Made by a program: the position numbers and the translations under genes. Shown piece by piece: positions 48,186-60,580 of a DNA stretch of 64,000 bases (position 1 is its first letter; every line of letters starts with the position of its first letter). This stretch comes from Vicia villosa (taxonomy: Eukaryota; Streptophyta; Magnoliopsida; Fabales; Fabaceae): positions 248,001 through 312,000 of the forward strand of contig NW_026705451.1 of the NCBI RefSeq assembly GCF_029867415.1, in the 5' to 3' direction. The notes beneath the pieces were generated by a model, which saw only the letters and a program-made list of their open reading frames with translations, made no database searches and had not been told where the DNA came from.

Positions 48186-50747
48186 ACTCTCCCCCACTTA
48201 AAAGATTTTCGTCCTCGAAAATTCGCCCATCACAACCACCATATCGACACCGAAATCACACTTACTCTCTCCCGATTCATACCAATACAAAACGTTCCAC
48301 ACCTTCTACCATACAAAGCTGCAAAAGATGTCATTCCACTATCCGAATGGAATACCATGTAATGCACAGTTCTCTCGATGTAGAACTTAGCAATTCTCTC
48401 CATCCAATAATTCATCATCACTGGAATAAAATAAGTGCATCTCGTCAACTTATCCACAATGACCCGAATCACTTCACAAATACTCGATGTTCTCAGCAAC
48501 CCGAAATAAAATTCATTGAGATAATATCTCACTTCCACTCGAACAGGGTAATTGTTGCACCAACTAAACGGTTCCTAACAAATGCAATTCAATTACACAA
48601 TTCCGCTATATCTCTCTTCATAATTTGCCACTAAACATCTTCCTCAAATCTCGATATATTTTAGTAGCACCATGATGAATACTCAAACCATTACGATGCC
48701 CTTTTATCCAAAATTCTCTTTCTCAAATCTGAAACATCAGGAATACAAACTCGATCATGACTCCTCATGACACTATTCTCATCAATACGAAAGTTATTAC
48801 CTTTTCCCTTGCTTCATCAATGTCATCTTGTCAACTAATTCTAAATCTAATTTTTGACCCTCTCTAACCTCTTCAAGAATACCACAAGTAAGCTTCAATA
48901 TACCAAACTTAACACACGAAGGCTTCGTCTCACAAACCAAACTCAAGTCTCTAAATTGTTCCAACATCTTTAATTCTCGAATCATTGACATAGACATATG
49001 CAATGATTTCCTACTCAATGTATCGGTTACAACATTCGCTTTTCCAGAATGGTAATTCAACCCAAAATCATAATCCTTCGAAATTCCACTCGTCTTGTTT
49101 TCCTCATATTCAATTCTTGTAGTCACTACACACCTCATCTCGAAATCACAAACCTAAAGAAACTCTCTTCCTTTAACCAAAGCTCACATTCAGAAAACTT
49201 TGCATATAACCTCTTCTCTTTCAACATCGATAACACAATCCTTAATGTTCAGCATGTTCATCGTCACTCTTAGAATCAAAACATCCTCAAAACATTACCT
49301 CATAGAACCTTATTTTCTTCTTACTCAACAACAGGCGCGGATCTATGACTATACACTCAGACAATTGAACCTCTTCTCAAAAAACTCCTCAAATCTACTC
49401 TTCAACTTCTCTATAGTCACTTTACACACTACAAAGTTAGTAAGACAAGTCTATCTCATCCAATACGATTCCGTCTCCTATCAACAATAGATTAAGGGTG
49501 ATCAAGTCCTCAATTTGTCAATAGACAGTCGACAATCATAATGAAACATAAACCACCGTTACTAAACTATAATAGTGTTCCTTCAGAACTCGCACTCGGA
49601 ATCACTTAAAACACCAAGATCCAAAATCTCTCTTAAAGTTACAATTACCTGATTCAACTCCAAACAGTTCATTCCAAAATTCATCAACTTGGTCTAACGG
49701 AAAATAAATTACATCAATTTTAAAATCTCTACCAAAGATGCTCAACGGATAATTCACACATGCAAAAGGAGTAGAAACAAAACCACAGCAGTTGTATCAA
49801 TAACCATACTTCTATGCATAACAGATAAAACAAGATCCAATTGCATAGCATAATCCAAAAAAATGAAAGAATATGTGCACCATCATCAATAATAAAGTAC
49901 GTACCTCAGATTAACCTCTCTTTAGTAGTGGTCTCAGCACTAGACAACACAATCACTTTTCCTTCCGCTTTCTCCTTCTTTGGCTTATTACACTTGGTAC
50001 TAATGTGACCTCGCTCACCACAATTGTAACAAGTCCTATCTGAACCAACTCCACAATCAATAGTTTTGTGACCCGTCTCTCCACACCTGTAGCACTTAAT
50101 CAAAGTAGAAGCTCCTCCCCCACTTGGCTTCTTTTCAAAACCGATTGTTTCCTCATGTCATCATACAGTTTCCCACGGAATTGTTCTCTTTCTCTTTTCC
50201 CACTTCAGAACTCTCACTTCTTTCTTTCCACGCACATCTTCTGGAAAATAGTTTTCCAAAAATGCACCACAGAAAAAGAGTCCAAGTAACTTCAATACCT
50301 TCCTCATCAAATCTCCGCACAGTATTATTTCACCAATCCTCAGCTCCTTCCGTCAGCATGTGAGTACCAAACCGCACCTTCTGTACATCAACATAATTCA
50401 TGACTTGAAAGATCTTCTCAATATCTCTCATCCATGCTTGTGCCTTGTCCGGTCCATAATCTCCTTCAAATATCGGCAGATTGCACCTTCGAAAGTCTCC
50501 AAAAGCACAGAACTCATCTTCTCCTCCATTACCACCACTTTCCTGCGGCGCTTATCCAATCGCACCAATCCACCTTGTTACTGCTCTGACATTCAAGTCA
50601 CCATTCCTTCTTGCAACCATCGTCCTAAACAGCCAAACAACCAGACAAATAGTATTGATCATGTTAGATACACGAATCAAATACAATAGGATTAGAAAAT
50701 ATTAACGACTATTGACCAACTGGTCGACCATGCTCTGATACCACTAA
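48186..50747 (-). pseudogene. array internal region 2: degenerate gag-pol
   Basis: A copy of internal region 1 with the same remnants: integrase piece 48230-48538, RNase H end 48797-49138, and two zinc knuckles 49906-50103. One extra T near 49921 lengthens the knuckle frame by a few residues. The PBS is at 50732-50743. The near-identity points to a recent duplication. Confidence 0.85.
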
Positions 50748-53700
50748 TGTAACACCCCTTTTTACCCCATAAAATAATAAGCATATAATCAGAGAATAAG
50801 CATGCATATAACTCAAAAGGGCGTCACATCGACGTTTTCAAAAACTAAAAAAAAAGCTTTTAAAACCGACATCATTTATCCATAAAATACAATACAACTG
50901 GTCATTTCAAATAACACTTGGCATATAATCATAATTCATCCAGAATATGCATTAACAGCGGAATTAATACTCATGTGTTTCATATAAATGATACATGTCC
51001 CATACCATGATCATAATATTTGGCCTAAAGCCTCTCAACAACAAGTAACCAATTAAACAGGTTCACAAGTTATAACAAAATACATGAGCAAATAGAACAT
51101 GAGTTCGACATCTAAGCTACCCAGTGTTACATGACCAGAGCATTGACTCGCTACCTAATTACCAAGCAACTCGGACGAAACTCCGACTAGATCACATGCC
51201 AGCTACTAATCGTCAAACCTGCATGTCGCCAAACGAGGGCAACATTAAAACAGAAGGGTGAGAATACAAACCATTATGAAGAAAGTATAATGAGATACAA
51301 TGGTTAAATCAACAATTATAGGAATGCATTACACTTGCCTAATCATAAAATTAATGCTAATCATAATTCACATATATTAAGCATACACCAAGTATAAGAG
51401 TATAATATCTCAATACTATATTCTCAATTATACACATAGCCATAATTATCACATATTCCCGCATTTAACCAATTACGTATTCAAACATCACCCATTCTCA
51501 ATTATCAACTAATACAAATATCACTACAACACCAAGTGTACATAATCAATTATCAAACTCATACACATAGCATTGCGACATCAATGCACATAATCAATTG
51601 TTCACTCGTACACTTATTACAACAACATAATGCACATAATCAATTATCACAATCATGCACATATCATGACAACATAATGCACATAGTCAACTATCACATA
51701 ACTCTAACGTGACTCAATGAAACATGTGACACTATGCATGTGGTACCAATGTGAAATTCTAAGTTTCACCGGCCTCCGATTCATATCTCTAGAATCTAAG
51801 CCACACTTCCGATCCGGACAAGACCAAAGTCCACAAATTGTAATCATATAGTTTACGGCTTCCGGTTCACTCTAGAATCCAAGCCCGCTTGTGTTTCAAA
51901 GCAAATCCACCTGTGTTTCAAGGCACACTATGATATGAATGTATGTACAATATCACAAATATATGCATTTAAGATCATCTCTACCATCTTAACTTTCCGC
52001 ATATCACAATAATTCAACTCTATGAATTATCCACCAATTGTACACAACATTCACAACACACACACATCATTCACATATGGGAGGCCAATTAATCAATTAC
52101 GATTCACACAATCCAATTAACACTAGTAACCATACTGTCTCATATTAATTCTCAATTTTGTCAATTATACATGAACACACACTTTCCACATCAAACAATT
52201 AATTATTAGAATTAATGTTATCCAACTACTCATAGAGAATCAATATTAGCACAACATCATGGCATATACATATATTTATTCTCAACATAAACATATTCAA
52301 GACAAAACACAATTACGGACAAATTCCCAAAATACCGTAATTTACCGATAACCGAATAATTTATCCAAGTCCAAGTATATTCCAAATAAATAGTCTTATT
52401 AAAATTAATTCAACTATTAATTTAATTAACCAATCAATAATCACACTATATTAATTTAATTCACTTCTATTTCTACTCCATTTCCAATTTCTAGCATTCT
52501 ATTACTCAAGACCATTTTTCATTGAAAAGAATATCGCGCTAGCTTTCTAACGCTTCGAACGGAGACTCAAACGGAGTTACGGTTCAAAAGATATGAATTG
52601 TTAAAGTTTCAACGAAAAACAAACACCGACATCATACACTAACAACTCTAAACATGTCAATATTACGCAAAACAAATAAAAATATGACTCTTAATAACTC
52701 TAAACAACTCTGACAACTTATTGTCAACTCTAACAACTCTATTGACAACTCTAACAACTCTATTGACAATTATATTAAATTGTTAAAACTTATTTATAAA
52801 GAATATTTAAATAAAACACAATTTCGGTCGATTCGTAAAAATCACAATTTCAACAAAATAACACCACTCCGTTAATCTACTAATTAAACTTAGCTACCAC
52901 GTAAATTTTCATCAACTTCCGGACAATTAATTATACCGTTTAATTCCGCTATTCGGTCAAACGGGACTGTTTGTGAAAGACAACACATAAAAATGGAACG
53001 AGTAACCTATTCTCTTTTCTTTAAATACGCTACAGTAATGGAAAAATGAAAACATGTAGTACTTATTGCTTTAGTTTGTGCTACAGTGTAATGGGACATA
53101 ATATATAGTTTCCTCTTCTCTCTAATATGCTACAGTAAGAACGGAAATGGTATAATGCTTATTTTCTTTTTCTCTAATGTATCAATTTCAACACAATTAA
53201 TCACCACAAATCAAAGTTTATTCATCAAAACCTAACAATTTCAAAACCATAAAAATTAGGGATTTCAACCTAAACATGTTTCTACCTATTGACCCAATTA
53301 TATTAACCCATAATAATAAGGATTCCCCCCCTTACCTCTTCAATTTCTCCTCCAAACATTAAGTGCTCCTCTTTGTTTCTTCCCCTTTCTCTTTTCTTTC
53401 TTCTTCTCTGCCTCTCCCTTTGTTGCAATCCGTGAAAAGTGAAAAGAATTATGACACTTCCCCACTTATAACTCTTACCAAGTATACCTAATGGGCCTAA
53501 ATATAACACCCCCTATTTACTCCTAACATCAATAAAAAAGCCCAATATAATATATACTATTTATTATTTCTATTTTAGTTATTAAATTAAATAACACTAA
53601 TAATTAAATAGACACAAATATACACACCAAGTTAATTAATATAATCAATTATTATCTCAATTAACCAATTAAACATAACTAACACCAATACACACATAAT

Positions 53701-53868
53701 CAATTAATTAAATTAATCATTATATCACATAACAATTAAATAAAAAAATTAACACACCAAAAAATTAATTAAATAATTAACACACCAAATAATTAAATAA
53801 ATAATTAACACACCAATTAATTAAATAAATAATAGTAAATAAATACTAATAAAAATAGGGCTGTTACA
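50748..53868 (-). repeat. array LTR 3 (right)
   Basis: 3121 bp, ending TAGGGCTGTTACA. Its AT-rich end lacks about 30 bp present in LTRs 1 and 2, and it has private bases such as CCGGACAATT and TATTCATC near 52920-53222. It is followed by the TCTTC duplication. Confidence 0.93.
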
Positions 53869-55164
53869 TCTTCTAGAAGATAGGGAGGAAGGGGCGGTAG
53901 AAAATCTGGTAACAAATGAGGCGCAGTGGTTAGACAAATGGTTCTCCGAGTTGTAACGTGGGAACCAGAGACTTTCCATAATGAAAGAGTCACTTGGGTG
54001 AGAGTGTTTGGTCTACCCGCTCACTTTTGGAATGATAGGTTCTTTGAATTTATCTCTGAAACGGTGGGATGTTTTATTCGATCTGACGAAGTTACTTCCA
54101 ATCAATTGCGTTTGGATGTTGCTCGGTTTATGATTAGAACCCGTTATGCGGAGGGGATTGAAGAATTGTTATGCATTAAGATCAATGGCATGTTGGTTAG
54201 ATTGAAGATGATTGAAGATTCTCAGGGACCGTTACGGATTTTGGAGTCCAGTTCTGGTTTCAAAGATGATGAAGTTGGTGGAGGTATAGAGAAGCGGGTT
54301 GAGAAGGCTGTTCCGATGGGTGTATCGGAACCTGCAAATACATTAAATGATGATGGTGACTTGTCAATGGCTTCTACCAAAAAATATGGGACAGGTTGCA
54401 TGGTTTTGGGTTCTGGTACGTTGGATATAAATGGTCCAAATTACAGCTTTGCTTGTTGGGATTTTGGTAAAGACAAAAGCACTTTTATGAAGTCAAAATC
54501 TTGTGTGGGCGTTTTGGTTACCAATATGTTTCAGGAGCTTTCAGTGGGACCTAGTCTTTTGGAGCACTTTCCACATGGAGTGGTTGCTAATACTGTGGAG
54601 AAATGGGCTTTAGGCCCAAATAGAAGGGCCAATTCAGTGGAACTGGGTCGGTTTGACTCAGCTTTACGGGAATTGGGTCACCCTAACTCTAAGATTTGTT
54701 TGAAGCCAAGTGACTGTGAACCGATTCCTGTGCAGAAAAGTAGCAGAGCTTCCTCTTTATCTGAAAGTATCGCTACAGTGCCGGATGGAGATGGAGGTTT
54801 TGTCCCAATTTCTTTTTCCCTGCTTGAATTCTCTCAAGCGAAGAAGGATGATCTCTCGATTTCTCCAGATGCGATTTCTTGCCCTCGAAGTGATGCTATG
54901 GATTTATTACACGAGTCTTTCTCCTCTCCTATTAAGGAAAGTAACTCTTTCCTCCCTCTTAGGCGCTCTATGATTTCTACGGAGGCATCTCGATTATCTA
55001 CTAGGATGGAGGGGGTTAAGATGACTCTTTTTAAAAATGGGGCTTCTTCTGGTTCTGGCAATTCTACTTCTGTGGGTGGTCCGGTTTTTTCGAGAGACTC
55101 GGTTTGTGGTGATATTTCAGATACGGGCTTGGATCAAGGCAATAAGAGGTTTTGGGATAAGTAA
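53869..55164 (+). pseudogene. LINE ORF1, 3' part (DUF4283-like)
   Basis: Begins with the right TCTTC copy (53869-53873). A short frame runs to a stop near 53954, then a frame change into 53926-55164. The segment around VTWVRVFGLPAHFWNDRFFE matches the DUF4283-like domain of plant LINE and nucleic-acid-binding proteins. After about residue 120 the sequence is Ser-rich and low in recognisable domains, with the stop at 55164. It continues the RRM part on the other side of the array. Confidence 0.8.
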
Positions 55165-55295
55165 AGATAGGAGGTGGCTTCTAAATTATGGGACAGAGCA
55201 TCGGCTTATGGGGTGGAGGGAGGGGTATCGAAGCACACTTTGGTTGAAGCGATCAAGTCTTTGGAAAATAGAGATAGATTATGCAATAGCAAGAA

Positions 55296-55399
55296 GGTTG
55301 GGCATACAAGAGGTGAATCATGAATTTGATTTCTTACAATGTTAGAGGGTTGGGCATACAAGAGGTGAATCATGAATTTGATTGCTTACAATGTTAGAG
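55296..55399 (+). repeat. 52-bp tandem duplication at the LINE ORF2 start
   Basis: Two adjacent 52-bp copies (55296-55347 and 55348-55399) with one visible difference (GATTTCTT versus GATTGCTT). Each contains an ATGAATTTGATT start-like site; the second (55372) leads into the endonuclease frame. Confidence 0.88.
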
Positions 55400-56022
55400 G
55401 GTTGGGGAGTTCTATCAAGAGGAAACATATTAATGGTTTATTAAGGAAATAATGTTTTGAATTTTGTCTTTTTCAGGAATCGAAAGTAATTCATGTTCAG
55501 GATCGATTATGTTTTGAGTTGTGGGAAGGTACAGAGGTGGAGTGGTCGTTTAAACCATCGATTGATAACTCCGGAGGTTTGATTACTCTTTGGAAGAGGG
55601 GTTGTTTTTCTTCTCTTTTTAGTTTCATTGGAGAAGGCTTTTTGGGTGTTTTTGGGTTTTGGAAAGATTTATTGATCTATATTTTAAATGTGTATTCTTC
55701 TTGTCATCTTTTTAAGAAGAGAAGATTGTGGAGGGAGTTAGAGGATTGTAAGAAGAGGTTTTCGATGGGAGAGTGGATTTTGGGGGGTGATTTTAATGCA
55801 ATTCGAGTTGAGTCTGAAAGAAAGAGTTTGGCTAGTTTGGTGAATAGGCATGAGATGGAGGAATTTAATTCCTTTATTGAGAAGTTTGAAGTGATAGATC
55901 CCTCTCCTATTAGGAAGAATTTCACTTGGTTTAGTTTAGACGGGAAAGCCATGAGCCGGTTGGATAGATTTTTATTCTCGGATCGTTTGATTGAGGCTTG
56001 GAAGGTGGGGGCCAAGTGGTAG
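55372..56022 (+). pseudogene. LINE ORF2 endonuclease (APE-type), broken
   Basis: The likely start is Met 55372 (MNLIAYNVRGLG). There is a stop near 55449, then an open frame 55519-56022 with the endonuclease motifs GGDFNAIR and SRLDRFLFS. This domain nicks target DNA in L1-type retrotransposition. It ends with frame breaks before the RT part. Confidence 0.82.
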
Positions 56023-56155
56023 GTTCGGGAGATCTTTTGAATCTTGAGGTGGAGAATACCATTAAAGATTTGAATGACCTTGATTTGACAACTTCGAGAT
56101 CTAATTTGTTAGATTTGACCGAGATCTAGCTAGAAGATCATTCACTTCCTCTAAA

Positions 56156-57032
56156 GTGTGGGATTCGGTCCGTTTCAAAGAAAGGGTGCTTCGGCAAAAA
56201 TCTAGGTGTTCGTGGCTTGCACAAGGAGACTCTAATTCTGAGTTTTTCCATAAGGCCGTCAAGATGTATGCTAGAAGGAATTCAATCTTGGGGTTGAATA
56301 CTCCTAATGGTTGGATAGATAATGTTGCTTTGATAAAAGAAGAAGTGTTGGGGCATTTTGGGAAGAGGTTGGAGGAAACAATAGATGAAATTGAGGAGGT
56401 CATTTGGAATTTTGATGGTGATAAAAGTTCGAGGCCGGATGGTTTCTCTATGGTTTTTTACAAGTGTTGTTGGCATTTTTTGAAAGAAGATATTTTTGGT
56501 TTTGTAAATGAGTTCCATGCTTTCTCCGTGTTGCCTAAAGCGGTCACTGCTTCTTTTTTGGCTTTGATTCTGAAAGTTAATAATCCTGTCTTGTTGGATG
56601 ATTATCGACCCATTTGTCTAATTGGTAGTATGTATAGGATTTTAGCTAAGTTACTTGCTTCTAAATTGAAGGTGGTGATGAACAAACTTGTCTCGCAATG
56701 TCAATCCGCTTTTATTCCTAATAGAAATATGCTTGATGGGGTGCTAGTGGTCAATGAGTTGTTGGACTTTGCTAAGAGGAATAAGAGGAGTTGTAAGATG
56801 GTGAAGGTGGATTTTGAGAAGGTTTATGATTGTGTCTCGTGAGAGTTTCTTAGATATCTTTTCGTAGGATGGGGTTCCGTGTGAAGTGGAGAAAATGGAT
56901 TGAAGCTTTAGTGTTTAATAGCTCTATGTCCGTTCTTGTTAACGGTAGTCCAACTCTAGATTTTTCGGTTACTAGAGGGTTAAGGCAAGGAGATCCCCTC
57001 TCCCCCTTTCTTTTTTTGTTTGTGGCGGAGGG
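56156..57032 (+). pseudogene. LINE ORF2 reverse transcriptase, truncated
   Basis: An open frame at 56156-56842 with DYRPICLIGSMYRILAKLLA and VKVDFEKVYDCVS, then a stop and a frame change. [13 protein letters not shown] is readable near 56980-57020. The sequence ends at 57032 where an LTR begins, so the catalytic Asp pair is absent. Asp in the expected FEKAYD-type motif is present but one neighbouring residue is Val. Confidence 0.85.
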
Positions 57033-57783
57033 TGTAACACCCTTCTAAACCCCGAAATAATTATAACAATTACAGAGTAAAACATGTATCAAGGATGTTA
57101 CAACTCTTCAATTAATTTAAAATCACGTATGTCATGCATAATCACGAGGAAAACACTATGCTCCATCTTCACTAACATGTTAACACGGAGGAATTTATCT
57201 CATAAGTTGAATAATGTATCAAACCATAATCATCACATCGAAACCAACAAAATTATTCAACAACTAAAAGTTAGAGTTATCAAACAACTCAAAAGTAAAC
57301 AAGTGTTTCCCCCCAGTGTTACAAAACCAGAGCATGACACCGACCCTACGAACTAAACGAACGACTCAACATACTATCCTCACCAAGCACAGCTGTTACA
57401 CTTTAATCTGAAAATGATCAACAGTAAGGGTGAGTCTCATTCACAATCAAACAATGTTATCAGTTCATAAACGATAAAACATCAACAGTATAATATCCAC
57501 CCAATAGCAAACACATTCAGATTATATACACATCCATCAAATCATAACAGTTGATCAAACACACCATATTATGACATTGGACAACCTTCCATTCATGTTA
57601 TAATAATTCATACACCTAATGCAATGCAATTATATGCATGTGGTACCAATCATGGGTTTTATCCACCTCACCGATCCACCATCATCAAGGATACGAATAC
57701 TTCCACTCACTAATTCCACATAATGGGAATTAGCTACCTCTGATCCAACACCACCAGGATACAGCCACAATTATGATTATGTA
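57033..57783 (-). repeat. third Tekay-like LTR family, left fragment
   Basis: Starts TGTAACACCCTTC and follows the same order as the chromovirus A LTR: CAGTGTTACA (57314), AGAGCATGACACCGAC, AAGGGTGAG (about 57427), GCATGTGGTACCAA (57636). About 750 bp are kept, then it joins Ogre-type sequence. Orientation is taken from its likeness to the minus-strand LTRs. The short plus-strand open frame at 57084-57356 has no recognisable product. Confidence 0.82.
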
Positions 57784-58127
57784 TGTGTCGCCCTCGGTTT
57801 TTTATATCTCGCGTGAGAGATACGAACTGACTCTTCTTTTGTTTTTTGAGTTTTGAAAATCAGAGAGTCGCCACCGACTTTTATTTTATCCAATTAAGGA
57901 AAGGTTTATAAAAGAAACAGAAAAATACCTTTAAGAGATTTTGGGTTCGGGGGTAGGTTATACAAAGGGAAGGTATTAGCACCCCTTTGTATCCATGGTT
58001 ATCCATGGGCTCTTAATTGCTTAGCTCACTTGTTTTGAATCATTTGTCTTGCCTTGAAATGCTTGTATGTGGTTTTAAAATTCATTTTGTAAATTGACTT
58101 TGTAATGATCCTTGTGCGGATGTATAC
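57784..58127 (-). repeat. Ogre-type LTR end and primer-binding site fragment
   Basis: On the minus strand it contains AGGGGTGCTAATACCTTCCC and TGGCGACTCTCTG (57861-57873), the same order as at 19921-20115 but in the opposite orientation. The right edge at 58127 is the start of Athila LTR 2 and the left edge joins the Tekay-like LTR fragment. Confidence 0.65.
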
Positions 58128-59485
58128 TGATCGGTAAAATAGCAAGTGTACTATTTTTGCCTATGTAGTAGTAATGGGAAAATCCCAAGTATTGATTCTC
58201 AAGGACTGCTTGACGATATAGAGTTTTATCAGTGTTTCAATTAAACAAAAGTTCAAAAGGTTGTTTTGATTGGTTTTGCAAATAAAGTAAATAAACAGAA
58301 TAATAGAACGATGAAGAGAGATGAGTAGATTGCTAGGGACGGTGAATGATTCTTCATGCAACGAATTTTCTGTCTCAATACAATAACATGCTTTTCATAG
58401 TTAATTACCGGTTCTTTAGAGTATCTAATCCTAAGGCCTTAGTGAAAAGATCATTGACCTCACAACCTAATTACTATGTCCATAGATAATTACGGTTATG
58501 ATCAAGCAATCCAATAACAAGAAATTCCGGTTACAATATGATATCCCTAGTCCTAGGTGATATAGATATTATATGTTCTTAATCATGTCCACAAATAATA
58601 TGCCGTCCAACTACACTATTCATTCATATTCAGAATCCGTTTTTCCGACGGATAAAGCATTATTAACGGATGAAGAACAAATTAACAAATACGAAAAGTA
58701 AAATAGTTATTGCATCAATTGCATAAATTCATCACAATCAGAATCAGGGTCACCCCCCTAGCAATGGGGGGTTTAGCTACTCATAAAAATAACAAAAAAC
58801 ATAGTTTTGATTGTAGACATTACAGATAAATGAAGGAATCAGATCTTCAATGGCTAAAGCTCATAGAATCCTTCACTCCTTGCATCAATCTTGAATTCTC
58901 CAGCCTCTCTAATGTATTTTCGCACTCAAAACTGTCCAACCCTTGTCCAAACGCAATCTCCATCTTTTATTACTGTCATTCTGGGCTTTTCAGCAAAACA
59001 GGCCCAAAAATCACGTGCAAACGCGTGTGGGAACGCGTTTGGGCAGACGGGACGCGTCCCGGAACGCGTTTGGGCAGACAGGACGCGTGTGGGGACGCGT
59101 TTGGGAAGACAGGCATTTTCCTTTGTATTTCTGGCTTCTGGGACGCGTGTGGGAACGCGTTTGGGCAAACGGGACGCGTCCCGGGACGCGTCTGGGCAGC
59201 ATATGGCACTTTTCACTTCCAAACGCGTGTGGGGACGCGTTTTGGCAGCAAATTGCATTTTTCTTCTTCCACACGCGTCTGGGAACGCGTTTTGCTAGTT
59301 TATTCACTTTTCTTCAATTTTTCACTTTTCCGCCTCGATTTCTCCCATTTCATTTACCTGAGCCTACAAACACTATAACACACAACCAAAGCATAAAATG
59401 ACGAATAACAAAATAAAACACTAAATAAAATAACTTAAAGATAACTAAAAACAACGGTAAAAATACGTGTGAAAACCACTGATCA
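58128..59485 (-). repeat. Athila copy 2 3' LTR
   Basis: 1358 bp, TGATCGG...CTGATCA. It has an ACGCGT array at 59021-59290 and a weak TATA-like TAATAAAAG at about 58969-58977 on the coding strand, in the place of TATAAAAA of LTR 1. Confidence 0.9.
59021..59290 (-). promoter_or_regulatory. ACGCGT array in Athila LTR 2
   Basis: Fourteen exact ACGCGT palindromes forming seven pairs, each with a 12-bp start-to-start spacing (59021/59033 to 59273/59285). A typical pair reads ACGCGTGTGGGAACGCGT and is often followed by TTGGGCAG. This is the best preserved array in the window, with no decayed pair member seen. Open frames on both strands here are repeat by-products. Confidence 0.8.
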
Positions 59486-60580
59486 AACTCCCCCAAACTT
59501 AAACCGTTGCTTGACCTCAAGCGATAATTACAAGAGTTAATGACCTTCAAGGCACACCGGTATTCATACGTGAGATATCCGGTTGTATTGATCAAGATAC
59601 AGTTGGTCCGGCATTCACATGACGCGACGAGTTTCTGCGACCACTTTAAACCTTAAGCTCCCCTTTCAAATACCTCTCCAACTATGTTTGGCACTTAAGT
59701 CTCTTTCCGATTTTTCTCCTCTTTCATTCGGACAATCACATTAAGGCATTGCATTTCTTATAATGATCATCACATGCATGAGACGAATCAAGGCTTTTTA
59801 TTTTCTTTTTCTGGCACCAAATGAGCAGCATTTGCTACTTTTCAAACACCGATGAAATTTTCAAACTTCGCAGTTATATATTGTCCTTTTGGACGACGTT
59901 TGGGGATCAACCTCCTTTGGGCTGAATAACCGGGTGAGGGTTACCCAACTTAGCGAGCCGGTTGCCTTTTACCGCCTTTTCATCATTTTGTGCCAACTTT
60001 ATATCCCTTTTTTTTTCAATCAATCACCATGCATGTGAATCTGAATTATGCCAGACTGTATCAATAAACTACTCGAGGAGTACTTCTCAGGATACAAGTA
60101 CTATGGTGCAAATCTACACGTTGGACTCGTATTTCTTTTAGGGAACCAAGGGTGTTTAAACAAACCTCTTCTTGTCACATTATTCCGAACTTCCTGTCCT
60201 CAAACAATCCTCCCTTCATCTCTATATACTATTCCCGATCGCTCTTTAAGATCAAAACTTCTTCAAAAATAAAAATTTCGGTCAAAATTTGGGAGAATGA
60301 TTTTGTAGGTCTTACACATATTATAGCAGCAATATAAATTAAAAATCAAGGATTAAAACCTCCCCTAAACTTGAACGAAACATTGGCCTCAATGTTTTAG
60401 AACAAGCCCGAGAGAGGTGACTCACAGAGGGTAATGCACTCCAAAGCTTCCACTTGAAATGCCCCTTTTATTTCCTGAAATAAAATAAACAAGAAGACAA
60501 AGTAATTATTAAAACTGTGGGTTGCCTCCCACGAAGCGCTTCGTTTAACGTCGCATGGCTCGACGGTCCATTACCCTTTA
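59486..60580 (-). other. Athila copy 2 polypurine tract and 3' UTR
   Basis: The coding strand reads AAGTTTGGGGGAGTT at 59486-59500 (polypurine tract), directly before the LTR. The conserved post-pol block is at 60519-60549. I see no gene in the roughly 1 kb between them; plus-strand short frames at 60048-60337 show no known pattern. Confidence 0.75.

Larger units (their letters stand above)
39324..53868 (-). mobile_element. tandem Tekay-like array: LTR-internal-LTR-internal-LTR
   Basis: Three LTRs (39324-42473, 45035-48185, 50748-53868) alternate with two internal regions (42474-45034, 2561 bp; 48186-50747, 2562 bp). The unit has one TCTTC duplication at its outer edges only, so it entered once and was later expanded. 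The internals are near-identical: the only difference I noted is one extra T in the second, near 49921. The middle LTR is a chimera of the outer two. The element is a shortened, non-coding relative of the Tekay group; copy A internal is 4538 bp by comparison. Confidence 0.93.
38634..57032 (+). mobile_element. L1-type LINE, interrupted and 3' truncated
   Basis: The pieces are 38634-39323 and 53869-57032. ORF1 reads across the two sides of the inserted array once one TCTTC copy is removed. ORF1 has an RRM and a DUF4283-like region; ORF2 has endonuclease then reverse transcriptase. The RT ends at 57032 ([13 protein letters not shown]...), where a Tekay-like LTR begins, so the catalytic FADD region, the rest of ORF2 and the poly(A) tail are missing. 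Several frame breaks show it is inactive. Confidence 0.88.

Noticed and set aside
39324..53868. Assembly duplication as the cause of the three-LTR array
   Set aside because: Not excluded, but the two-block mosaic of the middle LTR and the single TCTTC pair at the outer edges are what real unequal crossing-over predicts; a collapsed or repeated assembly would not give an ordered switch.
58830..59401. Overlapping open frames of 77-182 residues on both strands, rich in Arg, Cys and Gly
   Set aside because: They lie on the ACGCGT array. A 12-bp (multiple of three) repeat without stop codons opens several frames at once. The same happens at 20572-21068 and 27245-27705, and on the chromovirus arrays (8621-9119, 15036-15534).
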